This document shows positions 48,201 through 54,099 of a stretch of 64,000 bases of DNA, one piece after another. The first letter of the stretch is position 1; each line of letters starts with the position of its first letter. Where the stretch lies: positions 144,531,464 through 144,595,463 of the forward strand of contig NC_072796.1 of NCBI RefSeq assembly GCF_028583425.1, given 5' to 3'. The notes beneath the pieces are model-generated. The model saw only the letters and a program-made list of their open reading frames with translations, had not been told where the DNA came from and ran no database searches. The stretch is from Eublepharis macularius. Lineage: Eukaryota; Chordata; Lepidosauria; Squamata; Eublepharidae. The translations under genes and the position numbers were made by a program.

Positions 48201-51200
48201 TTGGATCAGCTGCTTGTCGTGGAGATCCCTGACAAACAGCTGATTGGGGAGGGTTAAATGCTGGTTTGCAAAGCGCAAACCGGCCCAGTTCGTGACGAAC
48301 TTCAGTTCATCTTGCAGTTCATGCCCATCTCTGCTATTAAACATTTTACCAAATAATGTTACAAAAGAAGAGATCTTTTCCTGTACGTGGTGAAAGCTGC
48401 AAGAATATACAGCAAAATGGAAAACAGATTTGTGTCCTGACATGCCAGAGTGGATAGACAAGATGTACGAATATGTGTCAATAGACCAATAGTGGAATTC
48501 TGGAAAAAATGGAAAGATTTCTTTGCTTACTTAGGTTAAAACTAAGATAAAGTGAGGTAACTATGTTACAAAGATAAAACACAGGAAAGATGACTGATTA
48601 AAAACCATTGACATTAAAGTTCACGTATAAGCAACTAAGAAGAGAGCTATTATATAATTTAGTTGTGCTGTTATATATTCTGAATTCACTTTTCTATTAA
48701 CTTAAATTTAACTCAGATGTAGTGCTGTTTAAGTTTCTATGCGCTTTCTATTGTTATAGTTTTTCTTTTTAAATAAAATCTTTACCTAAACTTAAAAAAA
48801 AATGTTTTAGCTCTTTATCAGATTTCTGCTTGTTCTCAAATTTCCTTTTCCTATTGCATTGCTTATCAAATGTCCCAGCTGTTGATTGTATTGAATTACT
48901 CTGTTTAATCCTCCTTGAGTCTCAGTAAGGAAAGTGGACTGTAATAATAGAAATAAAATAAATCTGAACAAAGAATACGTATTAAGCATGACGTACATTA
49001 AACAAGCAGTATATGATATTACGTAAGCAGAAATGCAATGTACTGAGAACAAGATAATGCATACAGCAACAGATAGCACAGACTAGACACAGTAGCAGAA
49101 AAGAGCAAGAGTCCAGTAGCACCTGTAAGACTAACAACGTTTGGGGTAGCAGGGTATGAGCTTCTGTGAGTCACAGTGAGAAGAGCCATGCCTGAACCGT
49201 AGATCTTGGGGAAGCCACATACATGGCAGAATGTCAGCCCTCTTTTGGCAACGGGAAAAGCTCCTGACCACAAGGAGGAAGAAGCTCTCTTGGCCCTCCT
49301 GCCTTCTTCCTCAGGTCCATCCCAGGACGCAGAGGGAATGGCACGCTTCTAAAGGCTTGCAGACTCAAGAATGAATAGCCCATCCTGATTTGTCCACCTT
49401 CTAGGCTGCGTGAGACTTAGGGCCTGAGGACTGCAGTTTTCTCACTTTTAATTTAGATCCTGACTCAGCCTCTCAGTCTGTGTGCTTTTTTTTTAAAAAA
49501 AATGCTGTTAAACTTCTCTATGTTTTGAATGCTCGTAGTCTGATTTCTGTGCCTTCCGCAAACCCTGCGGTTCCTTCCTTCCTTCCTTCCCGGACTGTAC
49601 GGGTCCCAAAAGAGCTGCCTAAGGGCAAAGTGGGGAAGAGCAGAGCCTTCCAGTGGCAACGTTGTCCGGAGCGCTCACCCTTTAGCAGACGATACAGAGA
49701 CTAGTTGGTGGCCGTGGAAATCCCCAGAGGGAAGTAGGTGACGCGGCAGGACGGAGAGCCTTGCTGGGTGGAGACGTGGGGTCATCTCCAGGATTTCACA
49801 TAGGCAGAAATGGCAGCTTTGGGGACTGTTTCCCCAAAGGGGCTCTAGGATTTGTTTCTCTTCTGTGTTGCTGCTCCCTGACTGATTTAAAGCTGCGCTT
49901 CATTTTTTATATTGGGGTTTAAGATTTTAATGTTGGGTTTTGTGTGTGTGTGTTTGTATTAATTTTTATTTATAGTTTGTAAGCTGTCCTAAATCTCAGG
50001 GGAAAGGTAGACGTTTTTGCAAAGTAAGTATTGGCCTGTGGGGTTTTTCTCCAGATGTCGTGGCCTAGGACGACGACCCCCCCCGCCCCCGCCCCAGTGT
50101 GCTGCTACATGCCTTGTTTGTGGATTTTCTCTCTGCAGATAGCCTGTGGCCTGGCATCCCTGCAAGAAACCGCTCTGCTCCCTTCCCTTGCCATCAGCCC
50201 TCCTCTTCGCTGTGCAGGAGAACAGGCAGACCGGCATCCTGGGCACCAGTGAACAATCCCACCTCTGCAGCGGGCATGAAACAGCTCCACGGCGTGAGTC
50301 ATTCCGCCTTGTGCCGAGGCACAGCAGGGAAGGGCCATGGCTCAGTGGCAGGGCCTCCGCTTGGCGTGCAGAAGGTCCCAGGTTCGATCCCATAGCATCT
50401 CCCGTGAATAAAGGACCGGGCAGCAGGTGGCGGGAAAGCCCTGTGGCCGAGACCTGGAGGGCTGCTGCCAGTCTGAGTAGACAGTGTAGATGGTCGGGGA
50501 CAAAAGGGAGGTGCTGGGGCAGAAGTTGACACCGCACCCACCCGTTGGTGCGCAGTGTCCCACAGGGGGCGATACTCTCCCCGATGTTATTCAACATCTG
50601 CATGCATCCCCTCACCCAGCTGGTATGAAGTTTCAGGCTGGGGTGCCATCAGTGTGTGGATGGCACCCAGTTGTATCTGCAGATGGACAGATGGACTGAC
50701 TCTGCTCCAGATGCCTTGGAGGCCGTGACTGGATGGTTGAAACTGTGTCAACTGAAATCGAATCCCACAAAGATGGAGATCCTGCACTTGGTTTGGGGGC
50801 TGTTAGGTTCAGGAATCCAGCTCCCAGCCCTCAGTGGGGCGCCACTTGCACCCGTTCCTACAGTCAGCAGTCTGGGGGTGATTCTGGATGTCCCCTTATC
50901 GATGGAGGCCCAGATCACTGCGGTTGCCAGGTCTGCCTTTTTCCACCTGTGTCCGATCAGGCAGCTTGTCCCGTACCTTTTGATCCATGACCTAGACAGT
51001 GATCCAGTCGACGGTCACCTCTAGATTAGACTACTGTAACTCGGTCTACACAGGGCTTCCCTTGGGTCTGGTCTGGAAATTTCAGTGGGTCCAGAATGCA
51101 GCTGCTCTCACCATACGTTCCCTGGAGGGTGCTTCAGTCAGCTGATAAACAACTGCTGGTGGTCCCTGGCCTCAAGGATGCTTGCCTGGCCTTGACCAGG

Positions 51201-53746
51201 TCCGGGACCTTTTCGGTCCTGGCACCCTCTTGGTGGAACTTTGGGGAAATCAGGGCCCAGTGGGATTTGTTGTCCTTCCACTGGGCCTGTAAGGCAGAGA
51301 TGTTCCGCCAGGCATATGGTTGAGGTGTGGGCAAGCTCCTTTGCCATTCCCCTGTTGAGGAGATACCGTAATCCCCCCGCCCCTGGTTTTCTGCCAACTC
51401 GTCTAATGCTGTTTACTGTCTCCCACCCCATGGGATGTGCTGTGTTAGGTTCAACAATATGGGCTGCTGTGTAGAGTTGTTGTCTTCTTGTACTGAATCT
51501 TATGTTTGAATGTATTTTAATGTGGTTTTATTACATGATGTTATCTGCTCTGAGCCCACCTGCTGGGAGAGAGGCTATAAATTTAATAAATAAATAAACC
51601 AGGGCTGTGTAGAGGGACAGTTGGCTTTCAGTCTACTTCAGGAGCTCCTTTATGAGGTTGCCTGAACCGTAGGATATCTTGTATGTACTGTTTGTTCCGG
51701 TGGAGGCCGTCAGTTTTTATAAAAGGGTCTGGTTATTTTATATCAACTCTGCACTTTTCTTTGTGTTTGGGATTTCTTTTGCTTCTTCCTGAGCAAGTGG
51801 GGTATAAAACATAAAGCTCTGTTCTAACCTGGACTACAGGTGAAGCAAAGCCCACTCCCGTCTCTGGGCCTCAAGGACACCCCCTTTCTTGGAGCTTAAG
51901 CAAGTTTTTCCTGCTAGGGGAGCTGGGAAGCGGGGAGATGGGTTAGGGTCATACGTGCTCATTGCTCTGCCGGTAAATTGGCCTGCTGGCGGTGCTGACC
52001 CTGCCCTTCCTCCCAGCTGTTGGAGGAGGAGGGGGGAGGTGCCAGTACCTTCCCTTCAAGGGCAGGCAGACCTCTGTCAGAGAGCAGGTGAAGTAGCCAG
52101 GACGAGAGGGACAGCCCCCGGTTAGGAGAACCTGGTTCAGCTTTCGCCTGTAGTGACTCCCTCAGCCTGTTGGGATGGCAGGGCTTTTGTCTATCATACA
52201 GCAGAAGCCTTTGGTCACTGGGAAGTGCTGTGTAAACGTGCGTAAGCGTTGAGCGCATGGGATCCAGCAGGTAGGAGAGAGTACCTGAACCTGTAGTCAA
52301 CATGCTGAGTTCCGGTTCTAATTAGCTTTTGTTTGGGTTGGTCTCTTTCTGCATATTGGTAAATCTGTACTGTATATATAATTGTATTTTATATAGCGAG
52401 ATTTCTGTAATTTTGTGATGGCCTGTGGCCAGACTATTTATTTATTCAATTCGATTTATATTCCACCCTCCCCACCTCAGCAGGCTCAGGGCGGATTTAA
52501 ATTGATCCATGCAGGCAGGAGAGAGCGATGGAAGGGACGGCACCTGCTGGCCTGGGAGCGTGCGCCCCCTCGCGCTTGCTTCCTGGCCTTGTCCAGGAGG
52601 GCAGCTGGTGTTGAGAGCTGGTTCTGGTTCTCAGCCAGTGGAAACCCCCCCCCCCTTGCAACTGGTATCTTCCTTTGGAAGAAGCTCTCCTTCCAGTTGT
52701 AGCTGCCTCTCTGGTGTCCGGTGGTGAGCCTCAGCTTCTGTCCTGGTTCAGCAGGCAATGAAAGGACCTGAGGGACAAAGGCAACCCACATCCCACTTGA
52801 GGCCATGCTCACTTGCCGGCCAAGCCCAAGAAGCGGCTCTCAACCACCTCTTGATGAGGAAAGAATGGTCTCCCAGCAAGGCTGCAGCTGAGCCGGTGAG
52901 TGAAAGTCTTCTGTGTCTTCCCCTCCATCCGAGCCAAGCCTTCTGCTTCCCATTCTCTGTGTGTTCTTGGCCAAGCTTGTGCCATAGGAAGTCGTCATGG
53001 CTAACGTGGAAGGGCTGCTAGGAGGGGCGGGATTCAGTCTTGCGAACTGAGCCCTTGCCCAGCTCCCTCGACACCTCCTCTGGGCTTGAGGACCGGTGGG
53101 TGGTCTTCTCTCCCTCTCCTGGAGTGGTTGGGCCAGGCTCTTCCTTGCTGTTCAGTCCCAGACTACTACAGCTGCCCCTTCCCCCTTCCCTCAGTTCTGA
53201 TGATGATGATGATGAACAAACAACATTCGGTTTATATACCGCCCTTCAGGACAACTTAATGCCCACTCAGAGCAGTTTACAAAGTATGCCATTATTATCG
53301 CCACAACAAAACACCCTGTGAGGTAGGTAGGGCTGAGAGAGAGCTCTGAGAAGCTGTGACTGAGCCAAGGTCACCCGGCTGGCTTCGAGCGGAGGAGGAG
53401 TGGGGAATCAGACCCGGTTCTCCAGATGAGAGTCCTGCCGCCCTTAACCACTGCACCAGACTGTTTCTCTGCTTGTCTTGATCTAGTGTGCCGTCATAAA
53501 TCTTTTTCTTTCATGCAGCCTTCAAAGACCTCTGAGGCTCACAGCAAGGAAATCCATCCCATTCCGAAGCCCAGCAGTAAAAAGATGTTCCAGGGGACGG
53601 CAAACGTCGGAGCAGCGGGAGACCCCAAGGCCTGCCTCGGCAGTTACTCCCAGTCCTATGGGACCATCTGCAAGTCTGCCCTTCGGCAGCTGCCTGTGTC
53701 CGGCTCCTGCCCTCAGGCACTGGCCCCAAGCAGGCAGAGGCGTTGA
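21171..53746 (+). CDS. MAPK15: MAPK15 (ERK7/8), complete 14-exon gene (gene-level entry)
   Basis: Atypical MAP kinase that phosphorylates Ser/Thr sites, activates itself, and acts in ciliogenesis, autophagy and genome maintenance. Coding exons: 21171-21242, 21404-21502, 24990-25019, 27017-27107, 27383-27513, 27696-27859, 33994-34133, 38774-38831, 38975-39112, 39350-39455, 41707-41989, 50139-50293, 52755-52895, 53519-53746. All junctions are GT/AG with matching phases, total 611 residues (human 544). Motifs: glycine loop LGKGAYGIV (21-29), catalytic Lys near 44, HRDQK (137-141), DFG (157-159), activation loop TEY (177-179), APE (187-189). The kinase domain ends near 305. HRDQKPSN instead of HRDLKPSN is a known MAPK15 trait. 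The tail is diverged but keeps [18 protein letters not shown], close to human GYSQAYGTVCHSALGHLP. No inactivating change is seen. Confidence 0.95.
21404..21502 (+). CDS. MAPK15: MAPK15 exon 2
   Basis: C-rich acceptor ending cag, donor gtgagg. It encodes [20 protein letters not shown] then [13 protein letters not shown], including the ATP-anchoring lysine (residue 44). Phase 0 at both ends. Confidence 0.95.
21953..21977. repeat. (CT)n microsatellite in MAPK15 intron 2
   Basis: About twelve CT units directly downstream of the CpG island. 21978-22389 otherwise shows nothing recognisable. Confidence 0.9.
22390..22775 (+). mobile_element. CR1 LINE 3' end
   Basis: The C-terminal ORF2 block [20 protein letters not shown] and [20 protein letters not shown] is open and followed by the 3' UTR gggggttggactagaaggtc and terminal tctgtggttctgtgatc. 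It is close to the CR1 copy at 43263, on the opposite strand. Confidence 0.88.
22905..22972 (-). repeat. tRNA-derived SINE family B head fragment
   Basis: The complement reads gcagggcaggtgactggcatgccgaacgtcccaggttcgaccc in pieces, with box B ggttcgacc. Only the tRNA-like head is present. 22973-23074 is unassigned. Confidence 0.5.
23075..23175 (-). repeat. Hammerhead-like short repeat, single copy
   Basis: The phrases atttgagtccagtgacacc, aagattttcagggtgtgagc and tttgagagtcagagctctct are the minus-strand form of the unit found as an inverted pair at 56560. The catalytic-like positions are degenerate. Confidence 0.55.
23335..24235 (+). mobile_element. CR1 LINE ORF2 fragment
   Basis: It holds the pre-RT segment ([20 protein letters not shown]), the SPGPDGANP motif, and the RT core [20 protein letters not shown] then [20 protein letters not shown]. 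The YADD position is altered to [10 protein letters not shown] deletion separates the GPDG region from the RT core. Confidence 0.85.
24236..24350 (-). mobile_element. CR1 LINE fragment, inverted
   Basis: The minus strand encodes [20 protein letters not shown], the block that normally follows the point where the adjacent plus-strand CR1 stops. 24351-24595 holds a short (CA)n run near 24409 and no gene. Confidence 0.7.
24596..24750 (-). repeat. 5S rRNA-derived SINE
   Basis: The plus strand reads ggaggtctcccacccaatta, then gaccctgtttagcttctgag, then atctaatgagatcaggct. This is the complement of the 5S rRNA internal promoter region with many changes, joined to a non-5S tggtttgccattgcctg segment. 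It is a SINE or pseudogene, not a working 5S gene. 24751-24989 is unassigned intron. Confidence 0.7.
24990..25019 (+). CDS. MAPK15: MAPK15 exon 3 (30-nt microexon)
   Basis: Ten codons, [10 protein letters not shown], between a gtttttcag acceptor and a gtaagt donor. It carries the helix C glutamate (REI) that pairs with the catalytic lysine. Phase 0 at both ends, so skipping it would keep frame but remove the glutamate. Confidence 0.95.
25020..25669. other. MAPK15 intron 3, no feature seen
   Basis: Unassigned intronic sequence with a G-rich run near 25435. I recognise no gene or repeat here. Confidence 0.4.
25670..25740 (-). repeat. Hammerhead-like short repeat, fragment
   Basis: It shows gaccaacaagattttcaggg and gcttttgagagtcaatgctc, the same unit as 23075 and 56560. 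It lies 80 bp from the 449 bp palindromic element. Confidence 0.5.
25823..26271. mobile_element. Palindromic insertion (449 bp) with 13 bp TSD
   Basis: The arms of about 160-190 bp pair: left gcacctttaagactaaccaa ... gagaggggagggaggagtag; right carries the complements. An unpaired centre of roughly 90 bp lies near 26080. Exact direct repeats tctaaactgaaca flank it at 25810-25822 and 26272-26284. The right arm has CTGACGA (26198-26204), a GAGAA/TTCTC hairpin, GAAA (26222-26225), and GC-loop-GC then TA, resembling a minimal hammerhead; the left arm has the mirror copy. It lies in MAPK15 intron 3. Confidence 0.8.
26285..26699. other. MAPK15 intron 3, probable old LINE tail
   Basis: The AT-rich part from about 26500 to 26690, ending tatttaaataaatag, looks like a LINE or SINE 3' tail on the plus strand. 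The family is not recognised. Confidence 0.35.
26700..26945 (-). repeat. tRNA-derived SINE (Sauria type)
   Basis: Tail side tatatctcacttttctccct at the left, body with ctcacaacaacagccttgtg, box B complement gatttgaatcc, and the tRNA-like head near 26930. It ends about 70 bp before MAPK15 exon 4. Confidence 0.65.
27017..27107 (+). CDS. MAPK15: MAPK15 exon 4
   Basis: It encodes [20 protein letters not shown] then [10 protein letters not shown] and ends one base into the next codon, donor gtgagc. It spans strands 4 and 5 and the hinge. Confidence 0.95.
27383..27513 (+). CDS. MAPK15: MAPK15 exon 5
   Basis: It encodes [20 protein letters not shown] through [20 protein letters not shown] and K, including the catalytic loop aspartate. 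The donor gtgcat is weaker than the others. Phase 1 in, 0 out. Confidence 0.95.
27696..27859 (+). CDS. MAPK15: MAPK15 exon 6
   Basis: It encodes [20 protein letters not shown] through [20 protein letters not shown]: metal-binding DFG, activation-loop TEY and APE. It leaves at phase 2 into the 6.1 kb intron that holds the large palindrome and the Penelope-like remnant. Confidence 0.96.
27860..28640. other. MAPK15 intron 6, proximal part, no feature seen
   Basis: The sequence is GC-moderate and cytosine-rich, with several chance open frames on both strands and no similarity that I recognise. Confidence 0.4.
28650..28880 (+). repeat. Probable LINE 3' tail
   Basis: Late phrases gtgaggtgtcttggagattc and ggaaaggtggaatagtgtaa are typical of L2-like 3' tails. 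No coding part remains. 28881-29224 is unassigned. Confidence 0.4.
29225..29345 (+). repeat. Sauria-type SINE 3' half
   Basis: It contains cttacagggttgttgtaaag and gaatatgtgtcac-like blocks, then gagctccttggaagaaagat, the 3' half of lizard SINEs. The tRNA head is not evident. Confidence 0.5.
29498..31156. mobile_element. Large palindromic insertion with 16 bp TSD, MAPK15 intron 6
   Basis: Arms 29525-30151 and 30472-31092 (about 620 bp each) are inverted copies with high identity, separated by about 320 bp. Over 29706-29903 and 30715-30912 the two arms translate identically. The element body is 29514-31140, flanked by the exact 16 bp repeat gctactgcaaaaccct at 29498-29513 and 31141-31156. Unpaired ends (about 11 bp left, 48 bp right) lie inside the duplication. 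No transposase or reverse transcriptase frame is seen. The long TSD argues against hAT or Tc1 elements and for reverse-transcription-type integration, perhaps a Penelope-related dimer. Confidence 0.85.
31157..31639. other. MAPK15 intron 6, unassigned stretch
   Basis: No family recognised. A GC-rich part near 31300-31470 has short open frames in several registers, which I take as chance. Confidence 0.35.
31640..32960 (+). mobile_element. Penelope-like element remnant (GIY-YIG end)
   Basis: An old, broken copy. 31652-31957 encodes [17 protein letters not shown], then [14 protein letters not shown], then a [11 protein letters not shown] block, the linker and GIY-YIG endonuclease region of Penelope-like retroelements. 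A later [20 protein letters not shown] block and [10 protein letters not shown] end the ORF region. An AT-rich 3' region follows, with a phrase ctgatgaaacgtgtgg near 32508 resembling remnants of terminal-repeat ribozymes in this class. The reverse transcriptase part is missing. Confidence 0.7.
33070..33545 (-). mobile_element. CR1 LINE ORF1 esterase fragment
   Basis: Minus-strand frames give [17 protein letters not shown] and [27 protein letters not shown], the SGNH/GDSL-like esterase of CR1 ORF1, split by a frame change. Only this part is present. 33546-33993 up to exon 7 is unassigned, with an A/G-rich stretch near 33880-33930. Confidence 0.75.
33994..34133 (+). CDS. MAPK15: MAPK15 exon 7
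   Basis: It completes the split Arg codon, then [20 protein letters not shown] and [20 protein letters not shown] (helix F and the MAPK insert start). Donor gtgagg after one base of the next codon. Confidence 0.95.
34134..35920. other. MAPK15 intron 7, no feature seen
   Basis: Open frames are short and overlap on both strands, and I recognise no repeat family. The sequence is likely unique or very old repeat. Confidence 0.4.
35925..36005 (-). repeat. Hammerhead-like short repeat, single copy
   Basis: It shows gcagtggcgccttggagacc, agattttcagggtatgacc and gagctgccttcttcagatac: the same unit and orientation as 23075. Confidence 0.5.
36006..37289. other. MAPK15 intron 7, purine-rich stretch
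   Basis: 36290-36480 is strongly A/G-rich with a run of Gs at its end, giving chance frames of up to about 190 codons. No gene or family is recognised in the rest. Confidence 0.4.
37290..37610 (-). repeat. Unclassified dispersed repeat, same family as 19045
   Basis: It shares gacatctaataagcaatgta, the tatgacgtaagtatgcag type block and a late cagtcccattccttttata run with 19045-19440, and shares acgtaagcag-like text with 48960-49090. Confidence 0.45.
37625..37696 (+). mobile_element. L2 LINE 3' coding scrap
   Basis: The phrase tttgtctttaaagccctaca corresponds to the FKVLVLTYKALRGLGPMY region of the L2 at 59770. Very short. Confidence 0.45.
37697..37890 (-). repeat. tRNA-derived SINE, family B
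   Basis: The left side gccttatattgagctctgcc is the complement of the family 3' end, and gccagggcttgaacttgggc contains the box B complement. The tRNA-like head ends at a C-run near 37885. Confidence 0.65.
37891..38299. other. MAPK15 intron 7, unassigned
   Basis: 38020-38160 looks like the AT-rich 3' end of a LINE, similar in style to 26500-26690. The rest is not recognised. Confidence 0.3.
38300..38565 (-). repeat. tRNA-derived SINE, family A
   Basis: A full-length copy with an (AAC)n tail at the left, cttcaggacaacttaatgcc, gtcacccagcaggctttgag, box B complement gatcaaact, and head ttaatcgctacacc. It lies about 200 bp before MAPK15 exon 8. Confidence 0.78.
38774..38831 (+). CDS. MAPK15: MAPK15 exon 8
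   Basis: It encodes [19 protein letters not shown], equivalent to human DLLALGSGCRASVLHQLGS. Donor gtgagt. Conservation is low, but phases (1 in, 2 out) fit both neighbours. Confidence 0.9.
38899..38936 (+). repeat. (GGGGGCT)n run in the 143-nt intron 8
   Basis: Four tandem GGGGGCT units plus flanking G tracts. G-quadruplex potential on the non-template strand, and so in the nascent RNA, 40 bases before exon 9. Confidence 0.8.
38975..39112 (+). CDS. MAPK15: MAPK15 exon 9
   Basis: It encodes [20 protein letters not shown] then [20 protein letters not shown] and HPFVR, the end of the kinase C-lobe. The intron before it is only 143 nt. Confidence 0.95.
39350..39455 (+). CDS. MAPK15: MAPK15 exon 10
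   Basis: It encodes [20 protein letters not shown] then [15 protein letters not shown], matching human FHCPSDEWAR and VQLSVPEYRSRVYQ (C-terminal MAPK extension). Donor gtaact. Confidence 0.95.
39456..39795. other. MAPK15 intron 10, proximal part, no feature seen
   Basis: No gene or repeat family recognised in this stretch. Confidence 0.35.
39796..39915 (+). mobile_element. LINE C-terminal coding scrap (CR1/L2-like)
   Basis: It encodes [11 protein letters not shown] then [13 protein letters not shown]-like residues, a typical end of CR1-group ORF2. 39916-40579 beyond it is A-rich and unassigned. Confidence 0.5.
40580..40842 (-). repeat. tRNA-derived SINE, family A
   Basis: A full-length copy: ataccacccttctggacaac at the left, box B complement aatcaaaccc, head ctcttaaccactacacaaga at the right. 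40843-41379 after it shows no recognised feature. Confidence 0.78.
41380..41545 (+). mobile_element. CR1-group LINE 3' end
   Basis: It ends with tggactagatggacccctgg, tctgatccagtggggcttgt and cttatgttcttatg, the 3' terminus of a second CR1 subfamily. Confidence 0.7.
41546..41690 (-). mobile_element. CR1-group LINE fragment abutting exon 11 acceptor
   Basis: The minus strand encodes [20 protein letters not shown] then [11 protein letters not shown], an ORF2 block. Its 5' side ends within about 20 bases of the exon 11 acceptor. Confidence 0.65.
41707..41989 (+). CDS. MAPK15: MAPK15 exon 11
   Basis: It begins [20 protein letters not shown], where human has MILE. The rest is Pro/Ser-rich tail with little conservation. 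Donor gtatgt after one base. The open frame runs on to 42192, but that is intron. Confidence 0.88.
42013..42048 (+). repeat. G-rich run in MAPK15 intron 11
   Basis: Successive G tracts separated by single T, just downstream of the exon 11 donor. Quadruplex potential in RNA. Confidence 0.7.
42285..42490 (+). repeat. tRNA-derived SINE, family B
   Basis: It contains the body phrases gagaccctgctgccagtcag and agtagacaatactaataacc and the end ctggaccaacagtctcattc. The head is degenerate. 42491-43204 is unassigned intron. Confidence 0.65.
43205..43262 (-). repeat. Short piece of the 19045-type repeat
   Basis: cctcactgagacttaaggtg then ggttacacaatgtaagt, truncated by the CR1 3' end at 43263. Confidence 0.4.
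43263..45596 (-). mobile_element. CR1 LINE, long ORF2 copy, split by a LINE
   Basis: The 3' end at 43263 (cacagaatcacagagttgga). The minus strand has RT blocks [56 protein letters not shown] and [12 protein letters not shown], then the long open C-terminal half (43621-44334). Upstream lie the GPDG/linker region and a KSRREL-type basic stretch. It is the best-preserved CR1 RT here but still frame-broken. It continues at 47661 after the inserted LINE. Confidence 0.88.
45597..47660 (+). mobile_element. LINE with YVDD reverse transcriptase, inserted in CR1
   Basis: 5'-truncated. It encodes DLKVGKAPG and [20 protein letters not shown], then [52 protein letters not shown] (45871-46674). The C-terminal part (46827-47561) has a Cys/His cluster [18 protein letters not shown]. 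The tail is a ttgaattgaattgaa run. Flanking 11 bp direct repeats aaaaggaagtt lie at 45586-45596 and 47661-47671. The clade is undecided between Vingi and R4-like squamate families; there is no RNase H domain. The frame shifts between the two ORFs. A sister fragment is at 1661. Confidence 0.85.
47690..48337 (-). mobile_element. hAT-like MITE with tandem double-hairpin units
   Basis: The right end gttcatgcccatctctg is the complement of CAGAGATGGGCATGAAC, a terminus of squamate hAT-type MITEs; the left end near 47700 has gaaccaggaaccaggaac. Inside are four units of about 80-120 bp starting at about 47829, 47906, 48023 and 48137. Each has a hairpin aaatgcccctttc...gaaaggggcattt and most are joined by a second hairpin gatcagctgcttgtc...gacaagcagctgat. 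A CR1 tail of about 20 bp precedes it. The TSD is not found. Confidence 0.6.
48338..48800 (+). mobile_element. L1 LINE 3' end
   Basis: The coding end [15 protein letters not shown] is followed by an AT-rich 3' UTR, the signal aaataaaat near 48772 and an A-run at 48793. It is homologous to the L1 piece at 6214. Confidence 0.7.
48860..48960 (+). repeat. LINE/SINE 3' tail as at 10590
   Basis: atgtcccagctgttgattgt and ctcagtaaggaaagtggact match the tail at 10600-10720. Confidence 0.5.
48965..49090 (-). repeat. Piece of the 19045/37290-type repeat
   Basis: attacgtaagcagaaatgca and ataatgcatacagcaacag resemble tgacgtaagtatgcagacag in the copy at 37290. Confidence 0.4.
49100..49195 (-). repeat. 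Hammerhead-like short repeat, single copy
   Basis: It shows aagagtccagtagcacctgt, agactaacaacg, then gggtatgagcttctgtgagt: a diverged unit of the palindromic family. Confidence 0.5.
49196..50138. other. MAPK15 intron 11, distal part
   Basis: It contains a short (TTCC)n run near 49575 and an AT-rich LINE-like tail near 49880-50020. A 74-codon frame at 49480 was checked as a candidate exon but its phase does not fit. Confidence 0.35.
50139..50293 (+). CDS. MAPK15: MAPK15 exon 12 (tail, inferred)
   Basis: Acceptor ttctctctgcag and donor gtgagt bound 155 bases that bridge the phase-1 end of exon 11 to the phase-0 start of exon 13; without an exon here those do not join. It encodes [12 protein letters not shown], close to human VPRQNSAPLLQ. 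The evidence is splice sites, phase and short similarity. Confidence 0.72.
50334..50500 (+). repeat. tRNA-derived SINE, family B
   Basis: Clear head: box A ggctcagtggcaggg and box B ggttcgatccc, then the body cctggagggctgctgccagt and ctgagtagacagtgtagatg. It starts 40 bases after the exon 12 donor. It may be joined directly to the L2 that follows. Confidence 0.72.
50501..51598 (+). mobile_element. L2-clade LINE 3' half
   Basis: It encodes [19 protein letters not shown], a broken [14 protein letters not shown] region, and [20 protein letters not shown] followed by [10 protein letters not shown]. Further blocks and the 3' tail tctgagcccacctgctggga and aataaataaataa follow. Frame changes throughout. 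Confidence 0.82.
51599..52751. other. MAPK15 intron 12, no gene seen
   Basis: Apart from an AT-rich possible LINE tail near 52370-52470 I see nothing recognisable. The open frames are chance. Confidence 0.35.
52755..52895 (+). CDS. MAPK15: MAPK15 exon 13
   Basis: It encodes [20 protein letters not shown] then [20 protein letters not shown], comparable to human SQAAAQVANQALIRGDWNR. The acceptor is a NAGNAG pair (ttcagcag), so the exon could also start at 52752 with an extra Gln. Donor gtgagt. Confidence 0.88.
53195..53468 (-). repeat. tRNA-derived SINE, family A
   Basis: A full copy with a (GAT)n tail side at the left, ataccgcccttcaggacaac, box B complement aatcagaccc and head cttaaccactgcaccagact. 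It ends about 50 bp before the last MAPK15 exon. Confidence 0.78.
53519..53746 (+). CDS. MAPK15: MAPK15 exon 14 and stop
   Basis: It encodes [20 protein letters not shown] through [13 protein letters not shown], then [20 protein letters not shown], and ends RQRR with TGA at 53744-53746. The conserved [10 protein letters not shown] block anchors the C-terminus to vertebrate MAPK15. Confidence 0.93.
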   Translation, partial: PSKTSEAHSKEIHPIPKPSSKKMFQGTANVGAAGDPKACLGSYSQSYGTICKSALRQLPVSGSCPQALAPSRQRR

Positions 53747-54078
53747 GGGGCCCCGCCCCCAGAGCACTCCGCCCCCTCCCCCCCCCCGCGAAAGAGCCAG
53801 GATGTTTCCCACCACTGCACGTGGAGCACACTCCTATGAAGGGAGGAGGGCTGCAAAGCACCCTTGGAAGCGCTGCTGCCCTCATTCGCTCCAGTCCAAA
53901 TCTGAACTCTGTCAGCAGTTGGCTTTGAAAAAAGAACAACCAAACCTCTCTGGGACCCCCCAAGCGACGGGGAAATCCCAGCAGGATCCCAGACTTTGAT
54001 TCTTTGAGAGCAAGGCTGTGTGCGCATAAGACCAGTCTTTCTTTCTCTCTTCCATTGTTTTATTCTGGTAAGAATTTC

Positions 54079-54084
54079 AATAAA
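54079..54084 (+). terminator. MAPK15: MAPK15 polyadenylation signal
   Basis: AATAAA about 330 bases after the stop, followed by T/G-containing sequence. No other canonical signal lies between the stop and here. Confidence 0.75.
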
Positions 54085-54099
54085 GAAAACTTTAAGACA

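Noticed and set aside
49480-49704. 74-codon frame considered as MAPK15 exon 12
   Set aside because: The only acceptor (gctcgtag) gives an immediate stop in the phase left by exon 11. The 50139-50293 exon fits instead.
50334-50420. True tRNA gene on the plus strand
   Set aside because: Box A and box B are present but no cloverleaf acceptor stem forms, and the sequence continues into a SINE body shared with other copies.
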